Assembly (NCBI GenBank): GCA_965261725.1
Contig: CBDHDU010000053.1
Coordinates: forward strand, 33,621 to 97,620
DNA: 64,000 nt
Source of the DNA: CANDOC01 sp965261725
GTDB lineage: Bacteria; Pseudomonadota; Gammaproteobacteria; Pseudomonadales; Endozoicomonadaceae
Direction of reading: 5' to 3'
The position numbers were made by a program, and so were the translations under genes. Each line of letters starts with the position of its first letter. Positions within the stretch are counted from its first letter, which is position 1. Positions 8,879 through 17,292 of this stretch are shown here, piece by piece. Below the pieces are notes generated by a model. That model was not told where the DNA came from. It worked only from the letters and a program-made list of their open reading frames with translations, and ran no database searches.

Positions 8879-9909
8879 CCTGATTACCACCGACTCTACG
8901 CTATCAGACAACAGCTATCATTAAACGTCTACTAACCTTTTTTGGAAGCAACGTTGATGTGTAAAAATACCATTCAATTCCAGAAAGGCATTGGCATTAT
9001 GGCCTTTCTGGCAGATTATGGCACTGAAGAACAGTGTGAGAATGCACTGTTTTCATGGCGCTGGCCTGACGGCTTCATATGCCCCAAATGTGGCTCCGGC
9101 CACTTCTGTAAACTTAACAAGAAAGCTAAATACCAGTGTAACCAGTGCCATCTTCAGACCTCTCTTACCAGTAACACCATTTTTGAATCAACGAAATTAC
9201 CCTTAACATGCTGGTTCCTGGGTATCTATCTCATCACCCAAAGCAAAACGGGCATCTCAGGACTGAACCTTCATCGACAGCTCGGTATATCGTACAACGC
9301 CGCATGGCGCATGAAGCACAAACTCATGCAAGTAATGATGGAACGTGATAACAGCTGGCTGCTGACAGGGCATGTTCAAGTCGATGACGCCTACTGGGGA
9401 GGTGAACGCCATGGTGGGCGACGCGGAAGAGGTTCGGAGAACAAGGCACCTTTTGTTGCTGCCGTTCAAACAAACAGCGAAGCTCATCCTGTTTACATGC
9501 GCTTCAATGCGGTAGAAAACTTTCGTCGTAAGACCATGAAGGAATGGGCGGAGCATGCTTTGAATCTGGGTACTCAGGTCGTCAGCGATGGTCTGTCCTG
9601 CTTTCGTGGTGTTGTCGATGCCGGGTGTCGGCATACTGCCGTTGTCACGGGAGGCGGCCATGAATCAATGGAGAATGAGCTGTTCACATGGGTCAATACC
9701 ATGTTGGGTAACGTGAAGACAGCTTTGGCAGGCACTTACCATACACTGAATCCAAAGCACCTTGGTCGTTATCTGGCTGAATTTAATTACCGGTTCAACA
9801 GGCGATTTGACATGCCCTCTATGATCAAGCGATTAGCACAGGCAGCCGTTCACACCGCGCCCATGCCAGAGAGGCTGCTTAAGCTAGCGGATGTTCAGTG
9901 GTAATCAGA
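8879..9909 (+). mobile_element. IS1595-family element inserted in hsdS
   Basis: A 1031-bp element with imperfect terminal inverted repeats (CCTGATTACCACCGA at the left, complement of TCGGTGGTAATC-like end at the right: the right end read inward is TCTGATTACCACTGA). It is flanked by the 8-bp duplication AATAATTT at 8871-8878 and 9910-9917, as expected for IS1595. It carries one transposase gene. Orientation is opposite to hsdS, so its transcripts run against the R-M operon. It differs in sequence from the 1026-bp IS1595 elements elsewhere in the window. Confidence 0.9.
8957..9904 (+). CDS. IS1595-family transposase
   Basis: About 315 residues, complete. The N-terminal zinc-binding domain has two CxxC pairs (CPKCGSGHFC and CNQC). 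The ISXO2-like DDE domain follows, with HVQVDDAYWGGERHGG (first acidic residue), VSDGLSCFRGV (second), HESMENELFTWVNTMLGN (HxxxN region and third) and the C-terminal LGRYLAEFNYRFNRRFDM typical of the family. I chose the ATG at 8957; an upstream TTG at 8942 would add five residues. No frameshift or stop interrupts it, so this copy may be active and the hsdS insertion may be reversible. Confidence 0.9.
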   Translation: MCKNTIQFQKGIGIMAFLADYGTEEQCENALFSWRWPDGFICPKCGSGHFCKLNKKAKYQCNQCHLQTSLTSNTIFESTKLPLTCWFLGIYLITQSKTGISGLNLHRQLGISYNAAWRMKHKLMQVMMERDNSWLLTGHVQVDDAYWGGERHGGRRGRGSENKAPFVAAVQTNSEAHPVYMRFNAVENFRRKTMKEWAEHALNLGTQVVSDGLSCFRGVVDAGCRHTAVVTGGGHESMENELFTWVNTMLGNVKTALAGTYHTLNPKHLGRYLAEFNYRFNRRFDMPSMIKRLAQAAVHTAPMPERLLKLADVQW

Positions 9910-9917
9910 AATAATTT

Positions 9918-10268
9918 TGAGTTGGCTTCATACACAAAGTATGCAGGACTCACGATACCTTCATATTCTGAAATCGCTATTGAACCTTGCCATGCTTTCA
10001 TTTTATTCATAACCAAGTCATCTGCCTTCACCAACTGATATGGCGAAAGGTCATCTGATGGCTTGTTGAAATTATCATCTCTACTTGCTTTCGGAATTAC
10101 CCCGTAGTCCCGATAGACGGATAACAATTCTTTATCGTGAAAGCCTGTCCGTTTGGTTCTTGAGAATAAACGCCCAATGGCAATGGTATTCCAGTGTTCA
10201 GGAACCTCGCCCAACCACTCAACCCCAGAATCTTTGTATTCAGGATAAGCCTTATACTTCCCACCCAT
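9918..10268 (-). pseudogene. hsdS: Type I restriction specificity subunit, 5' part
   Basis: The first ~117 residues of HsdS, beginning MGGKYKAYPEYKDSGVEWLG and ending in target-recognition domain 1, where the IS cuts after YEANSKLF. Continuing into 8878 gives SKLFEVAHPKYVHYL, an uninterrupted frame. The start ATG overlaps the stop of the repeated hsdM tail by one base (TGATG), the arrangement expected for an hsdM-hsdS operon. The segment SGVEWLGEVPEHW occurs in both target-recognition halves of this HsdS and could support recombination between them. Confidence 0.88.
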
Positions 10269-10408
10269 CACGAATGCACCTCCGCCAGCAGCTTCATAAT
10301 CCGTCCGCTTACGGCATCCAGATCCGCATCAATAGCTTCCAACGCACGAGGCGGCTGGTACACAGGCTGTCTTTTACAAGCACGACGGTTAAAGAGTATC
10401 TCAATCAT
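10268..10408 (-). pseudogene. Second, diverged copy of the hsdM 3' end
   Basis: This 46-codon frame contains VYQPPRALEAIDADLDAV followed by SGRIMKLLAEVHS and a stop. The intact HsdM ends VYQPPRALEAIDADLDAV-SARIMSLLQEVHS, so the last ~32 residues match closely, and similarity reaches back weakly to the EI-FNR segment. It lies between the DUF1016 gene and hsdS, so the DUF1016 gene is bracketed by two hsdM 3' ends. The stop overlaps the hsdS start, which suggests this copy is the ancestral end of hsdM. An ATG at 10408 is available but a function as a peptide is unlikely. Confidence 0.85.
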
Positions 10409-10422
10409 TACTTGATGGTTGA

Positions 10423-11475
10423 TCACAACTCACCTCCCAAACCCTGCTCAATCTCTTCAACACTGGGCAGTTGCGATTGCAATTCTTCCGGCAGTGATTG
10501 TGTTAGCTGATATTCCGAAACCCCAATAGGCTTTTGTATGTCGCTCAAAGCGTATTCTGCCACCATCTTGTCTTTATTCTTGCACAGCAATATACCAATA
10601 GTGGGCGCATCACCCTCACGCCGTAACTGTCTGTCCACCGTCGTGATATAAAAATTCAACTTGCCTGCGTGTTCCGGCTTAAAGTCACCGGCTTTCAGCT
10701 CAATCACTACATAACAATGCAGATGTGCATGATAAAACAACAGATCGATATAAAAATCCTGCTGCCCCACCTGCAAATGCACCTGCTTGCCCATGTAGGC
10801 GAAGCCAGCCCCCAGTTCCAGTAAAAACTGCGTGATATGCTCAATCAGCCCCTGTTCCAGCTCCTTTTCGTTGTAGCTTTGGGTCAGGGTAAGAAAATCG
10901 AATACGTAAGGGTCTTTCAGGGTTTGCTGTGCCAGATCAGATTGAACAGCCGGTAGTGTTGAGTTGAAATTACTGACGGTTTTGCCTTCTCGCTGCCAGA
11001 GGCCACTTTCTATCTGGTGGGTGAGAACATTCCGACTCCAGCCATACTCAATGGTGTTTCGCACGTAATACAGAGCTTCCGGTATGCTCTGGCACTTACT
11101 GATGATCTGTAAATTATGTCCCCAGGGCACCTGAGTTAATTGGGCAACAGCTTGTTGCCCAATTTCCTGTTCACCGGTGTAGTATAGAAACCACTGGCGA
11201 ATGTATTTGAGATTACGCTCCGAAAACCCTTTGATATCAGGGAATTCTGCCATCAAATCTTTACTGAGCTGTTTCAGGAAACCATCGCCCCAACTGGCTT
11301 CTGCCTGCCGACGAACAATGTCTTCTCCCAGTTCCCAGTAAAAAGCCAGCAAGGTGGAGTTGACCTGAACCGCAGCCTTGAGCTGGGTTGTCAGCACCTT
11401 TTGTTTCAGTGCTTTCAACCAGCTTTTGTATTCACTGTTCAGGCTCAGATTAACGCTTTTGTTTGATTTGCTCAT
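10423..11475 (-). CDS. DUF1016 / YhcG-type PDDEXK nuclease
   Basis: A 350-residue protein with the N-terminal DUF1016 helical domain (about residues 15-170, including WELGEDIVRRQ and FSERNLKYIRQWFLYY) and a C-terminal PD-(D/E)xK nuclease domain: FYIDLLFYH (D244) and VVIELKAGDFKP (E259, K261), followed by GKLNFYITTVD. Family members are predicted DNA nucleases often found near defence or mobile genes. The ATG overlaps the hsdM stop (ATGA), so translation is coupled to hsdM. It separates hsdM from hsdS, which are normally adjacent, and is followed by a repeated hsdM tail, so it appears to be an added gene. Its target is unknown. Confidence 0.9.
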   Translation of the reverse strand: MSKSNKSVNLSLNSEYKSWLKALKQKVLTTQLKAAVQVNSTLLAFYWELGEDIVRRQAEASWGDGFLKQLSKDLMAEFPDIKGFSERNLKYIRQWFLYYTGEQEIGQQAVAQLTQVPWGHNLQIISKCQSIPEALYYVRNTIEYGWSRNVLTHQIESGLWQREGKTVSNFNSTLPAVQSDLAQQTLKDPYVFDFLTLTQSYNEKELEQGLIEHITQFLLELGAGFAYMGKQVHLQVGQQDFYIDLLFYHAHLHCYVVIELKAGDFKPEHAGKLNFYITTVDRQLRREGDAPTIGILLCKNKDKMVAEYALSDIQKPIGVSEYQLTQSLPEELQSQLPSVEEIEQGLGGEL

Positions 11476-13745
11476 GAATGAACCTCTTGTAACAGGCTCA
11501 TAATTCTGGCGCTTACGGCATCCAGATCCGCATCAATGGCTTCCAGCGCACGGGGCGGCTGGTACACATAGAAATGACGGTTAAAGGGAATCTCGTAACC
11601 CACCACACCAATCTGCTCATCCTGTGCGTCGCACTTGTCGGCATTGATCCAGGCATCCGGCACATGGGGAGCCACTTCCCGGTTGAAGTAGGTTTCAATC
11701 AGTTCGGCGTTGCTGACGGACGGATCAAGAGGAATGTTCTCGTTATCCCGCAGGTCGCCATCGGGCTGGAACTCGACCACTTTGCCTTTGTATTCGAATG
11801 CGCCGTACAAAGGCTGTGCTTCCTCTTTCAGAACCTTTTTCACCACAGGTTCGGCTTCAGGGTTCTTCCAGGTGATGGCATCGAGGAACTGTTTCTTTTC
11901 CTTGGCATCCAGTTTGAATGTTGTGTCTTGGGTGGCAGCTTTCAGTTTCTGATCAAAATCATTGAAATCATCAAACTGTTCTTTACCCAGTATTTCCTGA
12001 ATCTGCTCAGCCTTTGCCATCAACTCTGACTGCACAAGCCAAGTGAGTTCATCCATAACAGCTTTAATCTGTTTCTCTTTTAGCTCTTTAAAATCGGTTT
12101 TGATTTTTTTACGAATGATCTCTTTGCTTTCTGGTAGGAATGCGTTCTTACCCACCCCCATACCGATATCACCGCTAAATTCTTCTTCCATCCAGCGCAT
12201 GACGGCATTCAGTGGTTTAGGGGAATATTGTAGACTGGCAACAGCTTCATCGGTGATCTGTGCAGACAGGCGCAGCGGTCGTTCAACAGTAATACGACGG
12301 TAGCCGAATTCGTGGGTTTCGAAAATCTTGGATGCAAACTTCTCGTCGCTGGTAGCCTCAAAGGCTCCAAAGCTGCGAGTGATGCTCTTCCGATCCGCCT
12401 CGCTCATAATATTGCGCTTGGAACCGAGCGACTTACGCATTTTGCCAAACAGGTTCGCCCCGTTAATCAACTGCACCTTGCCTTTGCGCTCGGCTGACTT
12501 CTTGTTGGTCAGCACCCAGATATAGGTGGCGATGCCGGTGTTGTAGAACATATCGGTAGGCAGGGCGACAATGGCTTCCAGCAGGTCGGCCTCAAGGATA
12601 TAACGGCGGATTTCGCTTTCACCACTGCCCGCACCGCCGGTAAACAGTGGGGAGCCATTCAGGATAATACCGATGCGGCTGGGGTTGCCATTACTGCTTG
12701 AATCAGTTCTGAACTTGCTGATCAGGTGCATCAGGAACAGCAGGGAACCGTCGGATACCCTTGGCAGACCGGGACCAAAACGACCATCGTAGCCTTTAAC
12801 GGTGTGCTCGTCTTTGATATCGCTTTCGATCTTCTTCCAGTCCACACCGAACGGCGGATTGGAGAGCATATAGTCAAACTGGTCGCTGACAAGCTGATCC
12901 TGCGACAGGGTGTTGCCCAGCTTGATACGGCTGACATCCTGCCCCTTGATCATCATATCGGCTTTACAGATGGCGTAGGACTCCGGGTTCAGTTCCTGAC
13001 CAAAAGCACGCATCACGGCGTTGGGGTTGTGGGTGTAAACGTATTCCATACCGGACGACAGAAAGCCACCCGTACCCGCTGTAGGGTCGTAGATGGTGCG
13101 GATAATGCCTTCTTTGGTCAGGGCATCGTCGTCTTCCATAAACACCAGCGAGGTGGTGAGCTGAACAATATCCCGTGGGGTGAAGTGTTCACCGGCGGTT
13201 TCGTTGGAACCTTCGGCAAAACGACGGATCAGTTCTTCAAACACCAACCCCATATCGTGGTTGCTGATCGCCTTCGGGCTGAGGTCGATATTGGCAAACT
13301 TCTTTGCCACCTTATACAGCAGGTTGGCTTCGTTCAGAGTGCCGACAAATTCATCAAACTTGAAGTGTTCAAAGATTTCACGGGCATCGCGGGAGAACGA
13401 CTGAACGTAGGTTTCCAGGTTGTCCTTAATACCCGACTGCCCCAGTTTCTGAAGGTTCATGGGGGAGGTGTTGAAGAACACCATACCTTCCGGCTGGTCG
13501 GCGGTTCGGGTCGCCCGCAGCAGCATCTTCTCTTTGCCGTCTTCCGGCAGGTTCATTGCCTTTACTTTGTCGTATTGCGCCAGCACGGCGTCTTTGCTGG
13601 GTTCCAGCACACATTCAAGACGGCGTAACAGGGTAAACGGCAGAATGATGCGACCGTATTGGGACTGTTTGAAATCACCGCGCAGGAGGTCGGCTACTGA
13701 CCAGATGAAGGCGGCCAGGTTGTTGGATGCTTGGGTGTTGGGCAT
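11472..13745 (-). CDS. hsdM: Type I DNA methyltransferase, M subunit
   Basis: A 757-residue HsdM, adenine-N6 methyltransferase of the type I system. The N-terminal helical domain (about 1-150) is followed by the SAM-binding domain with motif I DPTAGTGGFL (residues 220-229) and catalytic motif IV SNPPFGVDW (N296-F299). It is longer than the ~500-residue classical HsdM because of a C-terminal extension (about 500-757) with charged helices (EIIRKKIKTDFKELKEKQIK) and a terminal segment ending RALEAIDADLDAV that probably contacts HsdS. It is the first gene of the operon. Without an intact HsdS it should not methylate specifically. Confidence 0.95.
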   Translation of the reverse strand: MPNTQASNNLAAFIWSVADLLRGDFKQSQYGRIILPFTLLRRLECVLEPSKDAVLAQYDKVKAMNLPEDGKEKMLLRATRTADQPEGMVFFNTSPMNLQKLGQSGIKDNLETYVQSFSRDAREIFEHFKFDEFVGTLNEANLLYKVAKKFANIDLSPKAISNHDMGLVFEELIRRFAEGSNETAGEHFTPRDIVQLTTSLVFMEDDDALTKEGIIRTIYDPTAGTGGFLSSGMEYVYTHNPNAVMRAFGQELNPESYAICKADMMIKGQDVSRIKLGNTLSQDQLVSDQFDYMLSNPPFGVDWKKIESDIKDEHTVKGYDGRFGPGLPRVSDGSLLFLMHLISKFRTDSSSNGNPSRIGIILNGSPLFTGGAGSGESEIRRYILEADLLEAIVALPTDMFYNTGIATYIWVLTNKKSAERKGKVQLINGANLFGKMRKSLGSKRNIMSEADRKSITRSFGAFEATSDEKFASKIFETHEFGYRRITVERPLRLSAQITDEAVASLQYSPKPLNAVMRWMEEEFSGDIGMGVGKNAFLPESKEIIRKKIKTDFKELKEKQIKAVMDELTWLVQSELMAKAEQIQEILGKEQFDDFNDFDQKLKAATQDTTFKLDAKEKKQFLDAITWKNPEAEPVVKKVLKEEAQPLYGAFEYKGKVVEFQPDGDLRDNENIPLDPSVSNAELIETYFNREVAPHVPDAWINADKCDAQDEQIGVVGYEIPFNRHFYVYQPPRALEAIDADLDAVSARIMSLLQEVHS

Positions 13746-14130
13746 AAAGTGTTCGTTCTGTTGGGCAGCAAGGGAAACAGGTTATCAAGTAGCCTGCCGG
13801 TTAAAATGATTGGTGGAATTATATCCGTTCAGGCTATGGTGGGGCTATTGAGATAATCAGACATGATTTAGTGCAACAAAACGGCAGTTACAAAATATCA
13901 TTGATTATCAATTTTCTATCAGCAATATCAGTGATTTTCAAGGAAGGTGTCGCCTCAACCTATGCAGCTAAACCATTATATTCCCGATCGTGGTGAAACC
14001 TGCAAATCAACCTGTGGTTTATTCTCACCTCATACTCATTCTGACCTGTCCCCGGAGTATCAGCAGGTGAAATATTTTGTATGATGACCATTTTACCTAT
14101 CCAAAATATCTATCATTTTCATGAACGCAT
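13746..14130. other. Non-coding region upstream of hsdM
   Basis: About 385 bp between hsdM and the 3' end of the metallophosphoesterase gene, AT-rich with no convincing reading frame. On the minus strand TATAAT is present (complement of 13818-13823), about 70 bp before the hsdM start, but no good -35 element is at the right spacing. It should contain the R-M operon promoter. Confidence 0.4.
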
Positions 14131-14892
14131 TCATAACGTTAGCTGCAATATCTTCGTCGGCTCATAATTTTCGTTTTCTTTTCCAGGGTAGCCCTTAGGG
14201 TTACAGACCACACGACATGGGCCAACAGAGTAATCAGAGCTGTTATGCATATGCCCATGCAGCCATAAACTCGGTTGATATTCATGAATAAATTCATCTA
14301 GCTTTGATGCATATGCGGCGGTGATCATATCCCCAGCCTGCTCCGGTAGAACAGATTTTGTTGATGGTGCATGGTGACTGATAACTACATTTTGTTGCCC
14401 CTTCAGGCTTGCAAGTGTGTTACCAAGCCAGTCCTTGGACTGCCTATGGTAACCAGCGGTATCCAGTGACCGTAATTTAGAGTATGACGGCAGTCTCCTG
14501 ATTTTTTTGTAATCAGTCATGATCTGCTGACAGTGATAACCGGCAATTTTAGGATCACCAAACAGTTCAAAATCTGTCCAGAGGGTGCAGCCAAGAAAAT
14601 TTACTTCACCGATGGTGAATACATCTTTTTCCAGCACATGTACGTTTGTGCCGGCTGCTTCTGTTTTTAATTGATCGATAAGCTTGGGATAAGTTTTTCC
14701 ATAGAACTCGTGATTTCCAAGAACATATAAAACAGGCTTATCCTTGATTTCTTCTATCGCCCATCGCAAGCCGTGGTTTTTTACATGAATATCGCCGGCC
14801 AAAACAACAACATCAGAATCGCATTCAGGATATTGATAATTCTGAAATTCAATATGCAGATCACTTAATAGCTGTATCTTCAAATTTTTCAT
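14131..14892 (-). CDS. Calcineurin-like metallophosphoesterase
   Basis: A 253-residue phosphoesterase with the metal-binding motifs in order: LSDLHIEF (D-x-H), LAGDIHV (GD), LGNHEFYGK (GNHE), VISHHAPS and LHGHMHNSSD (GHxH). The substrate is not identifiable. I chose the ATG at 14892; the longer frame would need a TTG at 14901. An IS1595 element starts 9 bp upstream of this ATG, so the original promoter has been separated from the gene and any expression must come from the element or a very short spacer. It shows no operon partner. Confidence 0.85.
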   Translation of the reverse strand: MKNLKIQLLSDLHIEFQNYQYPECDSDVVVLAGDIHVKNHGLRWAIEEIKDKPVLYVLGNHEFYGKTYPKLIDQLKTEAAGTNVHVLEKDVFTIGEVNFLGCTLWTDFELFGDPKIAGYHCQQIMTDYKKIRRLPSYSKLRSLDTAGYHRQSKDWLGNTLASLKGQQNVVISHHAPSTKSVLPEQAGDMITAAYASKLDEFIHEYQPSLWLHGHMHNSSDYSVGPCRVVCNPKGYPGKENENYEPTKILQLTL

Positions 14893-14901
14893 ATAAATCA
14901 A

Positions 14902-15927
14902 GGCTCTTAATGGATTCCGGGGGGTTACCCCAGCAGCAAGCCAAGCAACCCTGAAATAGCTGCTTTTCCCCTACGTTTGATGTTATGGATGCATTCAAAA
15001 AATCCCAAGTATAGTGGCAGCTTATCCTGTGAAATTCCACGGTGAGGGCGCAACCAGGATCGCAGCAACGACCAGAAGCCCTCCATCGTATTCACATGCA
15101 CCTCGTGAAAACCATCACCATCTTCATCCCGGGCATACTCCCCAGCGCCATGACAGACAGATTTACGATCATAACCCCATTGCTCAAGCCTGTCGTAAAT
15201 GCTGTATTCATCAGTATAAATCAGCGTTCCCGGCGCTATGAATTCTGTAATCAGGGGCTTGATTGTTACCTGCTTGACATTAGGCAGCATACGGATCACA
15301 ACCTGCCCACCCCGCTGGATCATGCCAAAGATCGGAGGCTTTTCTTTCTCCAGAGTACCGCGACCACGAGCACCTCTCAAACGGTTACGGCGGGCTGTCC
15401 GCCCTTTTTTTTCACCGCTTCAGGCTGGCCTTTATGCCCCGATACAACGTAAACCTCGTCACATTCAACCTTGCCGTCCAGAACGGTGACCGGGCGTTTG
15501 TTGCAGACACTTGTCCTGAGTTGCTGTGTCATCTTTTGCACATCGCTTTTGTTCAGGTCAAGTTCAAGTGCAATCTGTCTGTTCGACTGATTGAGTGACA
15601 TCAGGTACAAGCAGTGTATCCAGATTTTTAAAGGCTGGTGATGCCCTGAAAACACCGATAAAGTCAGATCATCAAAGCGACGCCGACAACACTTGCACCA
15701 GTAACGCTGTCGCTCCGGCTGAGTGTCATCTTTACCTTGTCGGGTAATATCAGGGCTTTGACAGCGAGGACAAACGACACCATCCGGCCAGCGCATTTGC
15801 CTGACTTGTTAGTAACATTTGGCGTTATCGAGGAGATCATGAAACTTCATCATACCGCTGTTTTACACGAATGTGGACGTTAGTTTCAACCGCAGTTACC
15901 TCAACACCCCGGAATCCATTAAGAGCC
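14902..15927 (-). mobile_element. IS1595-family element, copy C (inactive)
   Basis: A 1026-bp element bounded by the inverted repeats GGCTCTTAATGGATTCCGG (14902) and its complement ending at 15927. It is nearly identical to the copies at 53762-54787 and 54794-57434 but in the opposite orientation. The flanking octamers are TAAATCAA and TACATCTA, which are not a target duplication, so this copy may lie at a rearrangement junction. It stands between the pilC stop (21 bp away) and the start of a metallophosphoesterase gene. Confidence 0.9.
14925..15841 (-). pseudogene. IS1595-family transposase, broken by a nonsense codon
   Basis: Same transposase as in the copies at 53836 and 54868. In this copy the codon after KCY is TAA instead of GAA, stopping translation near codon 16; an internal ATG at 15796 reopens the frame. 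A second break is the homopolymer at 15405-15412 (eight A on the coding strand), after which the rest of the protein (GARGRGTLEKEKPPIFGM...) is in the -1 frame. The zinc-binding N-terminus (CPRCQSPD, CKCCRRR) and the DDE domain are otherwise recognisable. Confidence 0.85.
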
Positions 15928-15947
15928 TACATCTATACATAGCTTAA

Positions 15948-17165
15948 TTAGACGACACTGCCCAACTGAAAAATTGGAAGGTACATTGCGATTATAAGAC
16001 CACCGACAACTACTCCGAGCACAGCCATAATCAGAGGTTCCATCAGGCTGGTCAGTCCATCCACCATATTATCAACTTCTTCTTCGTAGTGTGTGGCAAC
16101 CTTACTGAGCATTTCATCAAGGGAGCCGGACTCTTCTCCGATAGCAACCATTTGAACTGCCATGGATGGGAATATGCCGGAGGTGCGCATGGCAAACTGT
16201 AGTTGCTGGCCGGAGGATACATCTTCCTTGATTTGATTGGTTGCATTCACATAGGTGACGTTACCGGCTGCTCCGGCAACGGAATCTAGCGCATCTACCA
16301 GTGGGACACCGGCGGCAAAGGTGGTTGCCAGTGTTCTGGAAAAGCGTGCGGTGGCTGCCTTGTCGATGATTTCGCCGATAATCGGAGTCTTCAATACCAG
16401 CCGGTCGCGGGAGTCTCTGAGTGCTTTTGAGCGTGCCAGCATGGTTCTGAGAGCGAATACTCCACCGACAACACCGCCCAGCACAATATACCACCAGGCT
16501 TGCATGATTTCGGATATACCAATGACCAGTTGTGTAAATGCCGGAAGCTCAGCCCCAAAACCGGCAAAGACTTCTTCAAACTGAGGCACCACCTTTATCA
16601 GCAAAATGCCGGATACCACCATGGCAACCAGAATAACGGCAATGGGGTATTTGACGGCTTTTTTGATTTTGGATTTGAGTGCTTCGGTTTTTTCTTTATA
16701 AGTGGCGATACGATCCAGCAGGCTTTCCAGTGCGCCGGATTGCTCTCCGGATTCGACCAGATTGCAATACAGGTCATCAAAATACTGGGGGTGCTTTCTT
16801 AATGAGTCTGCGAGGTTAGTACCGCCGGCCACATCCGTTTTAACCTGATTGACCAGATCTTTCATGGCCGCTTTGTCTATCCCTTCTGCGGTAATGTCGA
16901 ATGCCTGCAGTAAAGGAACCCCGGCTTTAACCATGGTCGCCAGTTGGCGGGTGAAGATGGCAATATCCATCGGGCTAATGGTATTGCCGCCAAAATTCAG
17001 TGACAGGGTTTTTTTGCGGACTTTGGTCGGGTTGATGCCTTGCTTGCGCAGTTCTGCTTTTACCAGGGCAATACTGTGCCCGGCCAGTTCTCCGCTGAGA
17101 TCCCGGCCTGTACGGTCTTTTCCTTCCCACTGGAATGTGGCGAGTTTACCTGCTTTTTCCGCCAT
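15948..17165 (-). CDS. pilC: Type IV pilus inner-membrane platform protein PilC
   Basis: A 405-residue type II secretion F-domain protein, the inner-membrane platform of the type IV pilus machine. Two T2SSF repeats are seen at about residues 65-190 and 270-395 (FTRQLATMVKAGVPLLQAF and FSRTLATTFAAGVPLVDAL), each ending in hydrophobic membrane helices. The length and the N-terminal FQWEGKDRTGRDLSGEL are typical. Normally pilB lies upstream and pilD downstream. Here the upstream neighbour is apaH and an IS1595 copy begins 21 bp after the stop, so the gene is an isolated piece of the pil cluster. Whether it is still expressed cannot be told. Confidence 0.92.
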   Translation of the reverse strand: MAEKAGKLATFQWEGKDRTGRDLSGELAGHSIALVKAELRKQGINPTKVRKKTLSLNFGGNTISPMDIAIFTRQLATMVKAGVPLLQAFDITAEGIDKAAMKDLVNQVKTDVAGGTNLADSLRKHPQYFDDLYCNLVESGEQSGALESLLDRIATYKEKTEALKSKIKKAVKYPIAVILVAMVVSGILLIKVVPQFEEVFAGFGAELPAFTQLVIGISEIMQAWWYIVLGGVVGGVFALRTMLARSKALRDSRDRLVLKTPIIGEIIDKAATARFSRTLATTFAAGVPLVDALDSVAGAAGNVTYVNATNQIKEDVSSGQQLQFAMRTSGIFPSMAVQMVAIGEESGSLDEMLSKVATHYEEEVDNMVDGLTSLMEPLIMAVLGVVVGGLIIAMYLPIFQLGSVV

Positions 17166-17292
17166 GTCTGCCCGACAGATTGCTAATCCTGTTTATATGT
17201 TGTCGGCTTAAGAGCTGGAACTATGAGTAACCGGGAGTATCTGTAAGCGGGGCTATGAAAACTCATCAGGAAAAGGCGCAGTGCAGCGCTTT

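Noticed and set aside
12726..13628. A 300-residue open frame antisense to hsdM
   Set aside because: It has no recognisable motif and lies wholly inside the convincing hsdM gene; long antisense frames are common opposite biased coding sequence.
14893..15935. An 8-bp target duplication around IS1595 copy C
   Set aside because: The flanking octamers TAAATCAA and TACATCTA agree at only six of eight positions.
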